64,000 nucleotides of DNA. Origin: Streptomyces cupreus. Lineage in GTDB: Bacteria > Actinomycetota > Actinomycetes > Streptomycetales > Streptomycetaceae. The notes beneath the pieces are model-generated. The model ran no database searches. It was not told the origin of the DNA and was given only the letters and a program-made list of their open reading frames with translations. The translations under genes were made by a program, and so were the position numbers. Shown piece by piece: positions 53,366 to 61,213 of this stretch (positions are counted from its first letter, which is position 1; each line of letters opens with the position of its first letter). Location of the stretch: NCBI RefSeq assembly GCF_014257025.1, contig NZ_JACMSF010000001.1, positions 248,001 through 312,000 of the forward strand, in the 5' to 3' direction.

Positions 53366-53504
53366 GCGGCGCCCGGGAAGCACGGCGCGCAAACCCCGCC
53401 CAGGGACCTCGGCGACCGGTGTGACCTGAGAAAAAGCCTCGTCGATGTCCCTGTAGAGGGGTTGTCCGGACAATGCCTCGGCGCCTAGGGTCTGCCTTCG
53501 AGCG

Positions 53505-53515
53505 CAAGCGCTTTC
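53505..53515 (+). promoter_or_regulatory. Possible LacI-type operator upstream of the oxidoreductase operon
   Basis: CAAGCGCTTTC with the palindromic core AAGCGCTT (53506-53513) lies 37 bases before the ATG at 53552, where a LacI operator would overlap the promoter. No LacI gene is adjacent, so a distant regulator would be needed. Confidence 0.45.
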
Positions 53516-53551
53516 TGTTGGCATGTCCGTCGGCCGTTCGAGGAGCGCCGC

Positions 53552-54676
53552 ATGACCGTGTTTTCCGGGGACCCCGTCCGCCGCCGCGTCGCCGTCGTAG
53601 GCACCGGTGCCATCGTCAGCGGCAGCCATCTGCCCGCGCTCACCGCCCACGCCGACCGGACGGAACTGGTCGCCGCCGTCGACGTGGACCGGGACAGACT
53701 CGACGCCTTCCAGGAACTCGCGGGCGGCACGGTCACCGGGTACACGTCGATGGCCGCGATGCTGGACGCCGAGCGCCCCGACCTGGTGCTCATCGGCACG
53801 CCCCCGTCCCTGCACCGGGAGCAGACGGTGGCCGCGCTCAAGGCGGGCGCCTGGGTCCTGTGCGAGAAGCCGCTCACCCTCTCCCTCGCCGAGTACGACG
53901 AGATCGCGGCGGCCGAGGAGGCCTCCGGCGCCTACGCCGCCGTGATCTTCCAGCACCGCTACGGATCCGGCGCCGTGCACGCCCGCGAGCTGCTCGCGAG
54001 CGGTGAGCTGGGCACCCCGCTGGTCGCGCACTGCCAGACCACCTGGCACCGGGACGCGGAGTACTACGCGGTGCCCTGGCGCGGTCGCTGGGCCAGCGAG
54101 GGCGGCGGCCCGACCATGGGCCACGGCATCCACCAGTACGATCTGCTGCTCCACCTGCTCGGCGAGTGGGACGAGGTGCGGGCCATGGCGGCCCGGCTGG
54201 TCCACGACACCGAGAGCGAGGACGTCTCCACCGCCCTGGTCCGCTTCGCGAACGGCACCCTCGCCACCGTCGTCAACAGCGTGCTCTCCCCGCACGAGGT
54301 CAGCCGCATCCGCGTCGACTGCGCGGACGCGACCGTCGAGCTCACCCATCTGTACGGGCACCGCAACGACGACTGGGTCTACACCTCGGCCCCGCATGTC
54401 GCCGCCGACCGCGCCGACGCCTGGCGCAGCCCGGCCGCCGACGTCCCCAGCTCCCACACCGCCCAGCTCGGCGGCCTGCTCGACGCGTACGACGCGGGCG
54501 TACGACCCCCCGGCAGCGGCCCCGACGCCCGGGCCACGCTCGAATTCGCCGCCGCCCTGTACAAGTCGGCGTTCACCGGCCTGCCGGTCCGCTCCGGGGA
54601 GATCACGCCGGGTGATCCTTTCTACGCGGCGATGCACGGAGGCCACCCCGACTGGGCCCCCAAGGAGCGCGCATGA
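53552..54676 (+). CDS. Gfo/Idh/MocA family oxidoreductase
   Basis: A 374-residue dehydrogenase. The Rossmann motif is VAVVGTGAIVSGSHLPALTA, the active-site motif VLCEKPLTLSLAEYDEI (near residue 105), and the substrate-site helix contains GGGPTMGHGIHQYDLLLHLL. It heads a three-gene operon: its stop overlaps the PmoA-like gene (ATGA), which in turn overlaps a cupin gene. This combination suggests a pathway for an unusual sugar or uronate. The ATG at 53552 follows GAGGAG. Another Gfo/Idh protein (23430-24542) in the window is only distantly similar. Confidence 0.88.
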   Translation: MTVFSGDPVRRRVAVVGTGAIVSGSHLPALTAHADRTELVAAVDVDRDRLDAFQELAGGTVTGYTSMAAMLDAERPDLVLIGTPPSLHREQTVAALKAGAWVLCEKPLTLSLAEYDEIAAAEEASGAYAAVIFQHRYGSGAVHARELLASGELGTPLVAHCQTTWHRDAEYYAVPWRGRWASEGGGPTMGHGIHQYDLLLHLLGEWDEVRAMAARLVHDTESEDVSTALVRFANGTLATVVNSVLSPHEVSRIRVDCADATVELTHLYGHRNDDWVYTSAPHVAADRADAWRSPAADVPSSHTAQLGGLLDAYDAGVRPPGSGPDARATLEFAAALYKSAFTGLPVRSGEITPGDPFYAAMHGGHPDWAPKERA

Positions 54677-55584
54677 GCATCCGAGTCAGCCACGCGTACG
54701 GCGAGCACATCGCGGTCGCGGCGGCCAACGGCACGGAGATCCTCCGCTACGTCTACCGCCCCGACCCCGACGCCTTCGAGTCCCGCAAGCCGTACGCACA
54801 TCCCTTGCGCACCCTCGCCGGCCGGACGGTCACCGGATACCGGCCCAGCGACCACCGCTGGCACAAGGGCCTCCAGATGACCGCGAGCCATCTGTCCGGG
54901 CAGAACTTCTGGGGCGGCAACTCCTACGTCCATGGCGAGGGCTATCTGCGCCGGCCGGAGCGGGTCGGCTCGATGCGGCACGACGGTTTCGCCGAGTTCA
55001 CGCTCACCGATGACAGGCTCGCCGTCACCGAGGAGCTGACCTGGGTGGAGAACGGCGGCGAGGAGTGGGCGCGCGAGACCCGGGGACTCACCGTCCACTC
55101 GGTCGACGAGGAGGCCGGTTCCTGGGCCCTGGACTGGTCGATCCGGCTCACCAACATCCGCGCCGAGCCCCTCGCCTTCGGCTCCCCGACCACGGCGGGC
55201 CGGGAGATGGCCGGCTACACCGGACTCCAGTGGCGCGGACCGCGTGACTTCACCGGCGGTACGGTCTTCGCGCCCGGCACCGACTCCGAGAAGCTGATGG
55301 GCTCCCAGGGGCCCTGGCTCGCCTTCACCACCGAGCACGACGACGTCGACGCGCACTCCACGATCGTCTTCGCGCACGCCCCCGAGAATCTCGACGCGAT
55401 CCACGAGTCCCACTGGTTCGTGCGCTCCGAGCCGTTCCCCACGGTCGCGTTCTCCTGGGCGTTCTTCGAGGAGTTCGAGCTGGCGCCGGGCGAGTCCCTC
55501 GCATACCGCTACCGGGTGGTGATCGCCGACGGTGCCTGGGACACCGAGCGCGTGGCCGCGCATCTGGAGGGCCTGCCGTGGTGA
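54673..55584 (+). CDS. PmoA-like (DUF6807) family protein
   Basis: A 303-residue protein of the PmoA-like (DUF6807) family, named after methane-oxidation clusters but mostly found in sugar loci. Conserved blocks are GYRPSDHRWHKGLQMTASHL, NSYVHGEGYLRRPERVGS, EELTWVENGGEEWARETRGL and HAPENLDAIHESHWFVRSEP. The predicted fold is a beta-sandwich. There is no signal peptide. It is coupled both to the oxidoreductase gene (ATGA) and to the cupin gene (GTGA). The biochemical role of the family is not established. Confidence 0.85.
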   Translation: MSIRVSHAYGEHIAVAAANGTEILRYVYRPDPDAFESRKPYAHPLRTLAGRTVTGYRPSDHRWHKGLQMTASHLSGQNFWGGNSYVHGEGYLRRPERVGSMRHDGFAEFTLTDDRLAVTEELTWVENGGEEWARETRGLTVHSVDEEAGSWALDWSIRLTNIRAEPLAFGSPTTAGREMAGYTGLQWRGPRDFTGGTVFAPGTDSEKLMGSQGPWLAFTTEHDDVDAHSTIVFAHAPENLDAIHESHWFVRSEPFPTVAFSWAFFEEFELAPGESLAYRYRVVIADGAWDTERVAAHLEGLPW

Positions 55585-56330
55585 AGCCCGCCCTGCCCCA
55601 CCCGCTGCCCGGGGCCGTCGGTCTGTCCCACCTCAGCGCCTACGACTGGGAGGCCACCGACGGCGTCTGCGGCGGCAGCCCGCATCTGCACCTGGTGTGC
55701 ACCGAGGCGTACGTCGTCACCGGCGGCCGGGGCGCCGTACAGACCCTGAGCCCCGACGGCTACCGGGAGATCCCGCTGGAGCCCGGCTCGGTCGCCTGGT
55801 TCACGCCGGGCACCGCGCACCGCATGGTCCAGGGCGGGTACCTGCGTATCACCGTACTGATGCAGAACAGCGGGCTGCCCGAGGCCGGGGACGCGGTGTT
55901 CACCTTCCCACCCGAGGTGCTCGCCGACCCCGAGAAGTACGCGGCGGCGGCAACGCTCCCTCCCGGTACGGGAGTTGACACCGCCGAGGCCGCCCTGCGC
56001 CGCAGGGACCTCGCCGTCGAGGGCTACCTCGTCCTGCGCGAGGCCCTCGTCGCCGGCGACAACGGCCCGTATCTGGAGTTCCAGGGCGCCGCCGCCCGGC
56101 TGGTGCGCGACAAGGTGCCGGCCTGGCGCGAGCTGTGGCGGGCGGGGGCCCTGGCCACGGCGGAGCGCACCGGCGCCCAGCTCGACGCGCTGGCCGAGGG
56201 CGAGCCCGCCTACCTCGGCGAGGCGACCGCGCACGAGGCAGCGCCCACCCGGCTCGGCGGCTTCGGGATGTGCGGCAGACGGGACGAGTACGCGCTGCCG
56301 GGGACGACGCTGCCGTATCAGGGGGAGTAG
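55581..56330 (+). CDS. Cupin domain protein
   Basis: A 249-residue cupin. Motif 1 (SPHLHLVCTEAYVVTGGRGA) supplies histidines and a glutamate; motif 2 is PGSVAWFTPGTAHRMVQGG with a further histidine, giving a typical metal-binding site in the N-terminal half. The C-terminal ~120 residues are helical (AGALATAERTGAQLDALAEG). Two GTG codons in a row begin the frame; I prefer the second (55581), which overlaps the PmoA-like stop. It completes the three-gene operon. Function might be an isomerase or sensor of the operon substrate; this is inference. Confidence 0.8.
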   Translation: MKPALPHPLPGAVGLSHLSAYDWEATDGVCGGSPHLHLVCTEAYVVTGGRGAVQTLSPDGYREIPLEPGSVAWFTPGTAHRMVQGGYLRITVLMQNSGLPEAGDAVFTFPPEVLADPEKYAAAATLPPGTGVDTAEAALRRRDLAVEGYLVLREALVAGDNGPYLEFQGAAARLVRDKVPAWRELWRAGALATAERTGAQLDALAEGEPAYLGEATAHEAAPTRLGGFGMCGRRDEYALPGTTLPYQGE

Positions 56331-56425
56331 CGCACCCGGGGGATTCCCCCAACGGTTCGCCGACATGCTGAGCGTCGGCCTCGCCACCGCCGTGGCCTGC
56401 CTGCCGCTGGTGTGCGGTCGGCCGG

Positions 56426-57478
56426 TCAGCGCGGTTGATAGGCCTTGGGCAGGCGCATGCCCCGCTCGGCCATGATCTCCCTTACCCGGTTGGGGTAGTT
56501 GGTGATGATGCCGTCCACCCCGGCGTCCATCAGCGCCTCCACCGTGGCCGGGTCGTCGCAGGTCCACGGCACGACCTTCAGGCCCCGGGCGTGCGCCGCC
56601 TCGACCATCGCCGCGTCGGCGTAGAAGCGGAAGCCCGGGTCGCCGACCTTGCCGCTCTGCGGGAAGCCGTAGTTGGGGGAGAGGGTGGTGACACCGGGGA
56701 GGGAGTCGGCGGCCTTCACGAAGTCGCCGTCGTAGTCGTCGGCGTCGATGCCGCCGAGCCACGGGGAGGCGCCGGGCTTGCCGACCTGGAGGAAGTCGTA
56801 GTTGGTGAGCGCCACCAGCGGCCACTTGGGCGCGAGCTGGTGCATCTCCTTGAGCGCGCCCCAGTCGAAGGACTGGATGGTGACCTGCTTCTCGATGCCG
56901 GACCGGTGGATCTCCTCGTAGACCCGGCGCACGAACAGCTCGCGGGGCGCGGTCTGTTCGGGGGCGCCCGCTTCCACCTTCGTCTCGACATTGAGGGTGA
57001 CCTGACGGGCCTCGTAGCGCTTGACCAGGTTCAGGACGTCCTTCAGCTCGATCATCCGCAGACCGTCGATCTGCTCCTGCTCGGGATGTCCGGGCAGCTG
57101 CTGGTAACCGCAGTTCATGGTCCTGATCTGGGCCAGGGTGAGGTCCTTGATGTACTTGCCGACATACGGGTACATCGGGTCGCCCTGCACCAGGGGCGCG
57201 GTGTCCCGGCACTTGGTGGCGCTGACCTGCCGGTCATGGGTGACGACGACCTTCTCGTCCTTGGTGATCTGGGTGTCCAGCTCCAGCGTGGACACACCAA
57301 GACGGAGGGCCTTGGCGAATCCCTCCAGCGAGGACTCGGTCGTCATGCCGAGTCCGCCGCGGTGGGCCTGGAGGTCGAACTGCGTCTTCTGCGCGTCGTA
57401 TGTCGTGGCGTGCGCCGCCACCGGGGTGAGAAGCAGCGGCACCAGCGCCAGGCCGGCGAGGACATGTCTTGAGGACAT
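56426..57478 (-). CDS. Exported glycerophosphodiester phosphodiesterase
   Basis: A 350-residue GDPD enzyme with a signal peptide (LAGLALVPLLLTPVAAHA). The catalytic signature is intact: FDLQAHRGGLGMTTESSLEG (His and the following Glu), STLELDTQITKDEKVVVTHD (Glu, Asp and second His). Near the C-terminus TCDDPATVEALMDAGVDGII completes the TIM barrel. It hydrolyses glycerophosphodiesters to glycerol-3-phosphate and an alcohol, probably to scavenge phosphate. It converges with the cupin gene and is isolated from the copper operon upstream by a strong terminator. Confidence 0.92.
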   Translation of the reverse strand: MSSRHVLAGLALVPLLLTPVAAHATTYDAQKTQFDLQAHRGGLGMTTESSLEGFAKALRLGVSTLELDTQITKDEKVVVTHDRQVSATKCRDTAPLVQGDPMYPYVGKYIKDLTLAQIRTMNCGYQQLPGHPEQEQIDGLRMIELKDVLNLVKRYEARQVTLNVETKVEAGAPEQTAPRELFVRRVYEEIHRSGIEKQVTIQSFDWGALKEMHQLAPKWPLVALTNYDFLQVGKPGASPWLGGIDADDYDGDFVKAADSLPGVTTLSPNYGFPQSGKVGDPGFRFYADAAMVEAAHARGLKVVPWTCDDPATVEALMDAGVDGIITNYPNRVREIMAERGMRLPKAYQPR

Positions 57479-57577
57479 CGCAACCTCGATCGTGTGGGTT
57501 CGGACGACCAGACGACGCTATTTCTACGGCAGAAGCGCTCAACAGCCCAGAAGTGAATGCTGGACGAACGCTGAAGC

Positions 57578-57603
57578 GCCCTCCGCCCGATGAGGCGGAG
57601 GGC
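57578..57603 (-). terminator. Terminator of the copper operon
   Basis: A perfect 10-base stem (GCCCTCCGCC / GGCGGAGGGC) with a 6-base loop lies 15 bases past the copA stop. It separates copA from the glycerophosphodiesterase gene. Confidence 0.8.
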
Positions 57604-57617
57604 GTCGGCTTTCGTCG

Positions 57618-59846
57618 TCAGGCCGTGGCCCGGAAGGAGCGCAGCCGCAGCGAGTTGCCGACCACGAAGACCGAGGAGAAGGCCATGGCCGCTCCGGCGA
57701 GCATCGGGTAGAGCAGTCCGGCCGCGGCGAGCGGCAGGGCGGCCACGTTGTAGGCGAAGGCCCAGAACAGGTTGGAGCGGATGGTGCCGAGGGTGCGGCG
57801 GGCCAGCCGGATGGCGTCCGCCGCGGCTCGCAGGTCGCCGCGGACCAGGGTCAGGTCACCGGCCTCGATCGCGGCGTCCGTCCCCGTGCCCATCGCCAGA
57901 CCGAGGTCGGCCTGGGCCAGCGCGGCCGCGTCGTTGACGCCGTCGCCGACCATCGCCACCGAACGCCCCTCGCCCTGGAGCCGCTTGACGACGTCGACCT
58001 TGTCCTGCGGCAGCACCTCGGCGATGACGTGCTCGGGTGCGATGCCCACCTGCCGTGCCACGGACTCGGCCACGGCCCGGTTGTCGCCGGTGAGCAGCAT
58101 CGGCGTCAGACCGAGCGCCCGCAGCCGGCCGATGGCCTCGGCGCTGGTCTCCTTCACGGCGTCGGCGACCTCCAGGACCGCCCGCGCCTCACCGTCCCAG
58201 GCCACGGCGATGGCGGTACGACCGCCCGCCTCGGCCTCGGACTTGGCCCGCGCCAGCTCCGCGGGCAGCTCCATGGCCCACTCCGCCAGCAGCCGCTCGC
58301 GGCCCACCAGAACCGCGTGCCCGTCGACTATGCCCTGCACCCCGAGTCCCGGCACGTTCGCGAAGTCCTCCGGTACGGGCAGCGTGCCCAGCTTCTCCAG
58401 GGCGCCGTCCGCGACGGCACGGGCGATCGGGTGCTCGGAGGAGTGCTCCAACGCACCCGCAAGACGCAGGACTTCGGCCTCGTCGGCGTTGTCGGCCGTG
58501 TGCACCGCCAGCAGTGTCATCCGGCCGGTGGTGACGGTACCGGTCTTGTCGAGGACGACGGTGTCGACCTTGCGGGTGTTCTCCAGCACCTCCGGGCCCT
58601 TGATCAGGATGCCGAGCTGGGCGCCGCGCCCGGTGCCGACCATCAGCGCGGTCGGGGTGGCGAGGCCGAGGGCGCAGGGGCAGGCGATGATCAGTACGGC
58701 GACCGCCGCGGTGAAGGCGGCGGCCACACCGGCGCCGCTGCCGAGCCAGAAGCCGAGGGTGCCCAGCGCGAGGGCGATCACGATCGGCACGAAGACGGCC
58801 GAGATCCGGTCGGCGAGCCGCTGCGCGGCCGCCTTGCCGTTCTGCGCGTCCTCCACCAGCTTGGCCATCCGGGACAGCTGGGTGTCGGCGCCGACCCGGG
58901 TGGCCTCGACGACGAGGCGTCCGCCCGCGTTGATCGTGGCGCCGGTGACCGGGTCACCCACGCCGACCTCGACCGGCGCCGACTCGCCGGTGAGCATCGA
59001 GGCGTCCACCGCGGACGAGCCCTCGACGACGGTTCCGTCGGTGGCGATCTTCTCGCCGGGACGGACGAGGAAGCGGTCGCCGACCTTCAACTCGCCGACC
59101 GGGACGGTCCGTTCGCTGCCGTCGGGACCGATCAGCGTGACGTCCTTCGCGCCCAGCTCCAGCAGCGCCTTCAGCGCCGCGCCCGCCGTGCGCTTGGAAC
59201 GGGCCTCGAAGTACCGCCCGGCCAGGATGAAGGCGGTGACCCCGGCAGCCGCCTCCAGATAGATGTTCCCGGAGCCGTCGCTGCGGGAGATGGTCAGCTC
59301 GAAGGGGTGCGTCATGCCCGGCTCGCCCGCGGTGCCGAAGAACAGCGCCCACAGCGACCACAGGAACGCGGCCGAGGTGCCGACCGAGATCAGTGTGTCC
59401 ATGGTGGCCGCGCCGTGCCGCGCGTTGGTGAACGCGGCCTTGTGGAACGGCCAGGCGGCGTAGGTCACGACGGGCGCCGCCAGGGTGAGGGACAGCCACT
59501 GCCAGTACTCGAACTGCAGGGCCGGAATCATGGCCATCGCGATGACCGGGACGGCCAGGACGACAGCGGTGGTCAACCGTTCTCGCAGCGGCCGGAGTTC
59601 GTCCTGCTCGGGCGCCGTCTCGGGTTCGGGCGTGGGTACTTGGGCGGTGTACCCGGTCGCCTCGACGGTCGCGATCAGATCGTCGACCGAGACGCCACCG
59701 CCGTAACTGACCTTCGCCTTCTCGGTGGCGTAGTTGACGGTGGCGGTGACGCCGTCCATGCGGTTGAGCTTCTTCTCGATGCGCGCCGCACACGAGGCGC
59801 AGGTCATGCCGCCGATGGTGAGTTCTGTGTCGATCGTGGTGGTCAC
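57618..59846 (-). CDS. copA: Copper-exporting P-type ATPase
   Basis: A 742-residue P1B-type ATPase. One N-terminal heavy-metal domain carries GGMTCASC with Cys16 and Cys19. The actuator has [11 protein letters not shown], the membrane metal site is [18 protein letters not shown] (CPC), the phosphorylation site is [14 protein letters not shown], and the nucleotide domain shows [10 protein letters not shown] and [20 protein letters not shown]. These are the features of CopA exporters of Cu(I). It follows copZ by 30 bases on the same strand, under CsoR-type palindromes. Some Cu-ATPases have a second metal domain; this one has one. Confidence 0.94.
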   Translation of the reverse strand: MTTTIDTELTIGGMTCASCAARIEKKLNRMDGVTATVNYATEKAKVSYGGGVSVDDLIATVEATGYTAQVPTPEPETAPEQDELRPLRERLTTAVVLAVPVIAMAMIPALQFEYWQWLSLTLAAPVVTYAAWPFHKAAFTNARHGAATMDTLISVGTSAAFLWSLWALFFGTAGEPGMTHPFELTISRSDGSGNIYLEAAAGVTAFILAGRYFEARSKRTAGAALKALLELGAKDVTLIGPDGSERTVPVGELKVGDRFLVRPGEKIATDGTVVEGSSAVDASMLTGESAPVEVGVGDPVTGATINAGGRLVVEATRVGADTQLSRMAKLVEDAQNGKAAAQRLADRISAVFVPIVIALALGTLGFWLGSGAGVAAAFTAAVAVLIIACPCALGLATPTALMVGTGRGAQLGILIKGPEVLENTRKVDTVVLDKTGTVTTGRMTLLAVHTADNADEAEVLRLAGALEHSSEHPIARAVADGALEKLGTLPVPEDFANVPGLGVQGIVDGHAVLVGRERLLAEWAMELPAELARAKSEAEAGGRTAIAVAWDGEARAVLEVADAVKETSAEAIGRLRALGLTPMLLTGDNRAVAESVARQVGIAPEHVIAEVLPQDKVDVVKRLQGEGRSVAMVGDGVNDAAALAQADLGLAMGTGTDAAIEAGDLTLVRGDLRAAADAIRLARRTLGTIRSNLFWAFAYNVAALPLAAAGLLYPMLAGAAMAFSSVFVVGNSLRLRSFRATA

Positions 59847-59876
59847 TGTCTGCTCCTCGTGTGGGCGTGCGGGGGA

Positions 59877-60098
59877 TCAGGCTCGGCCGGTCAGCTCGTA
59901 GCCGGCCTCGTCGACGACCTCGGCGACGAGCGTGTCGTTGGGCTCGGCGCTGCTGCTGACGGTGACCTGACCCTTCTCAAGATCGACCTCGACCCCGGTC
60001 ACACCGTCCAGCTCCCCGATGACCTTGGTGAGTGTGGCCTTGCAGTGGCCGCAGGACATGCCGGAGACGGCGTACGTGGTGATCGTCTGCGTGGACAT
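59877..60098 (-). CDS. copZ: Copper chaperone
   Basis: A 73-residue single heavy-metal-associated domain. The metal motif GMSCGHC has Cys16 and Cys19, followed by KVIGELDGVTGVEVDLEKGQ and DEAGYELTGRA, typical of CopZ. It carries Cu(I) to CopA, encoded directly downstream. The promoter on the minus strand is TTGCTT-17-TATACA (60187-60182, 60164-60159), with a palindrome in the spacer, so the operon is expected to be induced by copper through a CsoR-type repressor located elsewhere. Confidence 0.93.
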   Translation of the reverse strand: MSTQTITTYAVSGMSCGHCKATLTKVIGELDGVTGVEVDLEKGQVTVSSSAEPNDTLVAEVVDEAGYELTGRA

Positions 60099-60124
60099 GA
60101 GGTGCCTCCCGGATAGACTTCCGC

Positions 60125-60141
60125 ATACCCGGCGGGGGTAT
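60125..60141. promoter_or_regulatory. CsoR-type palindrome 1
   Basis: ATACCCGGCGGGGGTAT, a GC-rich dyad of the CsoR operator type, lies between the copZ start and its -10 box. The same ATACCC/GGGTAT ends occur at 60162 and 60209. Confidence 0.7.
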
Positions 60142-60161
60142 CCCGGCCGGTGACACCATGT

Positions 60162-60178
60162 ATACCCATGGGGGGTAT
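60162..60178 (-). promoter_or_regulatory. CsoR-type palindrome 2 in the copZ promoter
   Basis: ATACCCATGGGGGGTAT fills most of the 17-base spacer between TTGCTT (60187-60182) and TATACA (60164-60159) on the minus strand. A repressor bound here would directly block the copZ-copA promoter. Confidence 0.75.
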
Positions 60179-60200
60179 TGAAAGCAAGCGGGATCCGGGC

Positions 60201-60228
60201 TTGACTTCATACCCCCCAGGGGTATGGT
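60201..60228 (+). promoter_or_regulatory. Copper-responsive promoter of the divergent secreted gene
   Basis: TTGACT (60201-60206), a 16-base spacer and TATGGT (60223-60228) form a promoter facing right. The palindrome ATACCCCCCAGGGGTAT (60209-60225) covers the spacer and -10. It is a third copy of the CsoR-type site, so the gene at 60264 should be induced with copZ-copA. Confidence 0.75.
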
Positions 60229-60263
60229 GAGCGGCGTAGAGACCTGAGACCGAGGAGATCGTC

Positions 60264-61211
60264 ATGAATGCCGGACTCAAGATCACCGCGTTCGCCGCCG
60301 GCCTGGCCGCCACCTTCGGCACCGCCTACGGCGTGGGCAAGGGCGTCGGACCGGTCGGGGAGGACCCCGCGCCCGCACGGCACGAGAGCCACAGTGAGGC
60401 CTCCCCGAGCCCGGAGGGAGGCGGCGGGAACCAGGCGGCGGCCGGCGGGCTGCAGATCTCCGAGGGCGGCTACACCCTCGACCTGAAGACCCCCACCGTC
60501 GCCGCCCGCGACCGCGCCGACCTGCGCTTCGTCATACGGGACGACAGCGGCCGCGCGGTGACCGCCTACCAGCGCGACCACGACAAGGAACTCCACCTCA
60601 TCGTGGCCTCGCGCGACCTGGTCACCTACCGCCATCTGCACCCGACCCGCGCCGCCGACGGCACCTGGAGCACCCCCGTCGACCTGCCCCGCGCGGGCGG
60701 CTACCGGGTCTTCGCCGACTTCACCCCGGCGAGGAAGGGCGCCGAGAACCTGACCCTCGGCGCCGACCTCGCCGCCTCCGGCCCGTACGAGCCCCGGAAC
60801 CTCCCGGCCCCGAAGGCCACCGCCGAGGTCGACGGCTACGAGGTCCGCCTGGACGGCACCCTGCGCCCCGGCGCGGAAAGCGAACTGAAGCTGAACGTCT
60901 CACGCGACGGCAAGCCCGTCACCGACCTCCAGCCCTACCTCGGCGCCTACGGCCACCTGGTCGCACTGCGCTCCGGTGACCTCGCCTACCTGCACGTCCA
61001 CCCGAACGGCGAACCCGGCGACGGCAAGACCGAGCCCGGCCCGGCCGTCTCCTTCGGCGCGACCGCGCCGAGCAGCGGCACGTACCGCCTGTTCCTCGAC
61101 TTCAAGCACGACGGCGTGGTCCGCACGGCGGCGTTCACGGTCCGCACCGGAGTCACAGCGGCGCCGGAGGAGGCCACCTCGCACGAGGAGGCACCCGCTC
61201 ACGGCCACTGA
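60264..61211 (+). CDS. Secreted protein of the copper regulon
   Basis: A 315-residue exported protein. The N-terminus ITAFAAGLAATFGTAYGVGK is a signal or anchor segment, followed by a Ser/Gly/Glu linker. The two-part beta-rich body has HLIVASRDLVTYRHLHPTRA and LVALRSGDLAYLHVHPNGEP, and the tail ends SHEEAPAHGH. The HLHP and HVHP motifs occur in copper-linked secreted proteins and could bind Cu. The shared CsoR-type site with copZ-copA supports a role in copper handling outside the membrane. I know no characterised homologue. Confidence 0.75.
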   Translation: MNAGLKITAFAAGLAATFGTAYGVGKGVGPVGEDPAPARHESHSEASPSPEGGGGNQAAAGGLQISEGGYTLDLKTPTVAARDRADLRFVIRDDSGRAVTAYQRDHDKELHLIVASRDLVTYRHLHPTRAADGTWSTPVDLPRAGGYRVFADFTPARKGAENLTLGADLAASGPYEPRNLPAPKATAEVDGYEVRLDGTLRPGAESELKLNVSRDGKPVTDLQPYLGAYGHLVALRSGDLAYLHVHPNGEPGDGKTEPGPAVSFGATAPSSGTYRLFLDFKHDGVVRTAAFTVRTGVTAAPEEATSHEEAPAHGH

Positions 61212-61213
61212 GG

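Noticed and set aside
51665-54646. A ~990-codon open frame on the minus strand across the DegT-like and oxidoreductase genes
   Set aside because: The plus-strand genes there have clear family motifs and ribosome sites; the antisense translation has none.
58029-60116. A very long open frame on the plus strand opposite copA and copZ
   Set aside because: It is antisense to two certain genes and its translation is low-complexity Gly/Arg/Asp-rich sequence, an effect of third-position GC bias.
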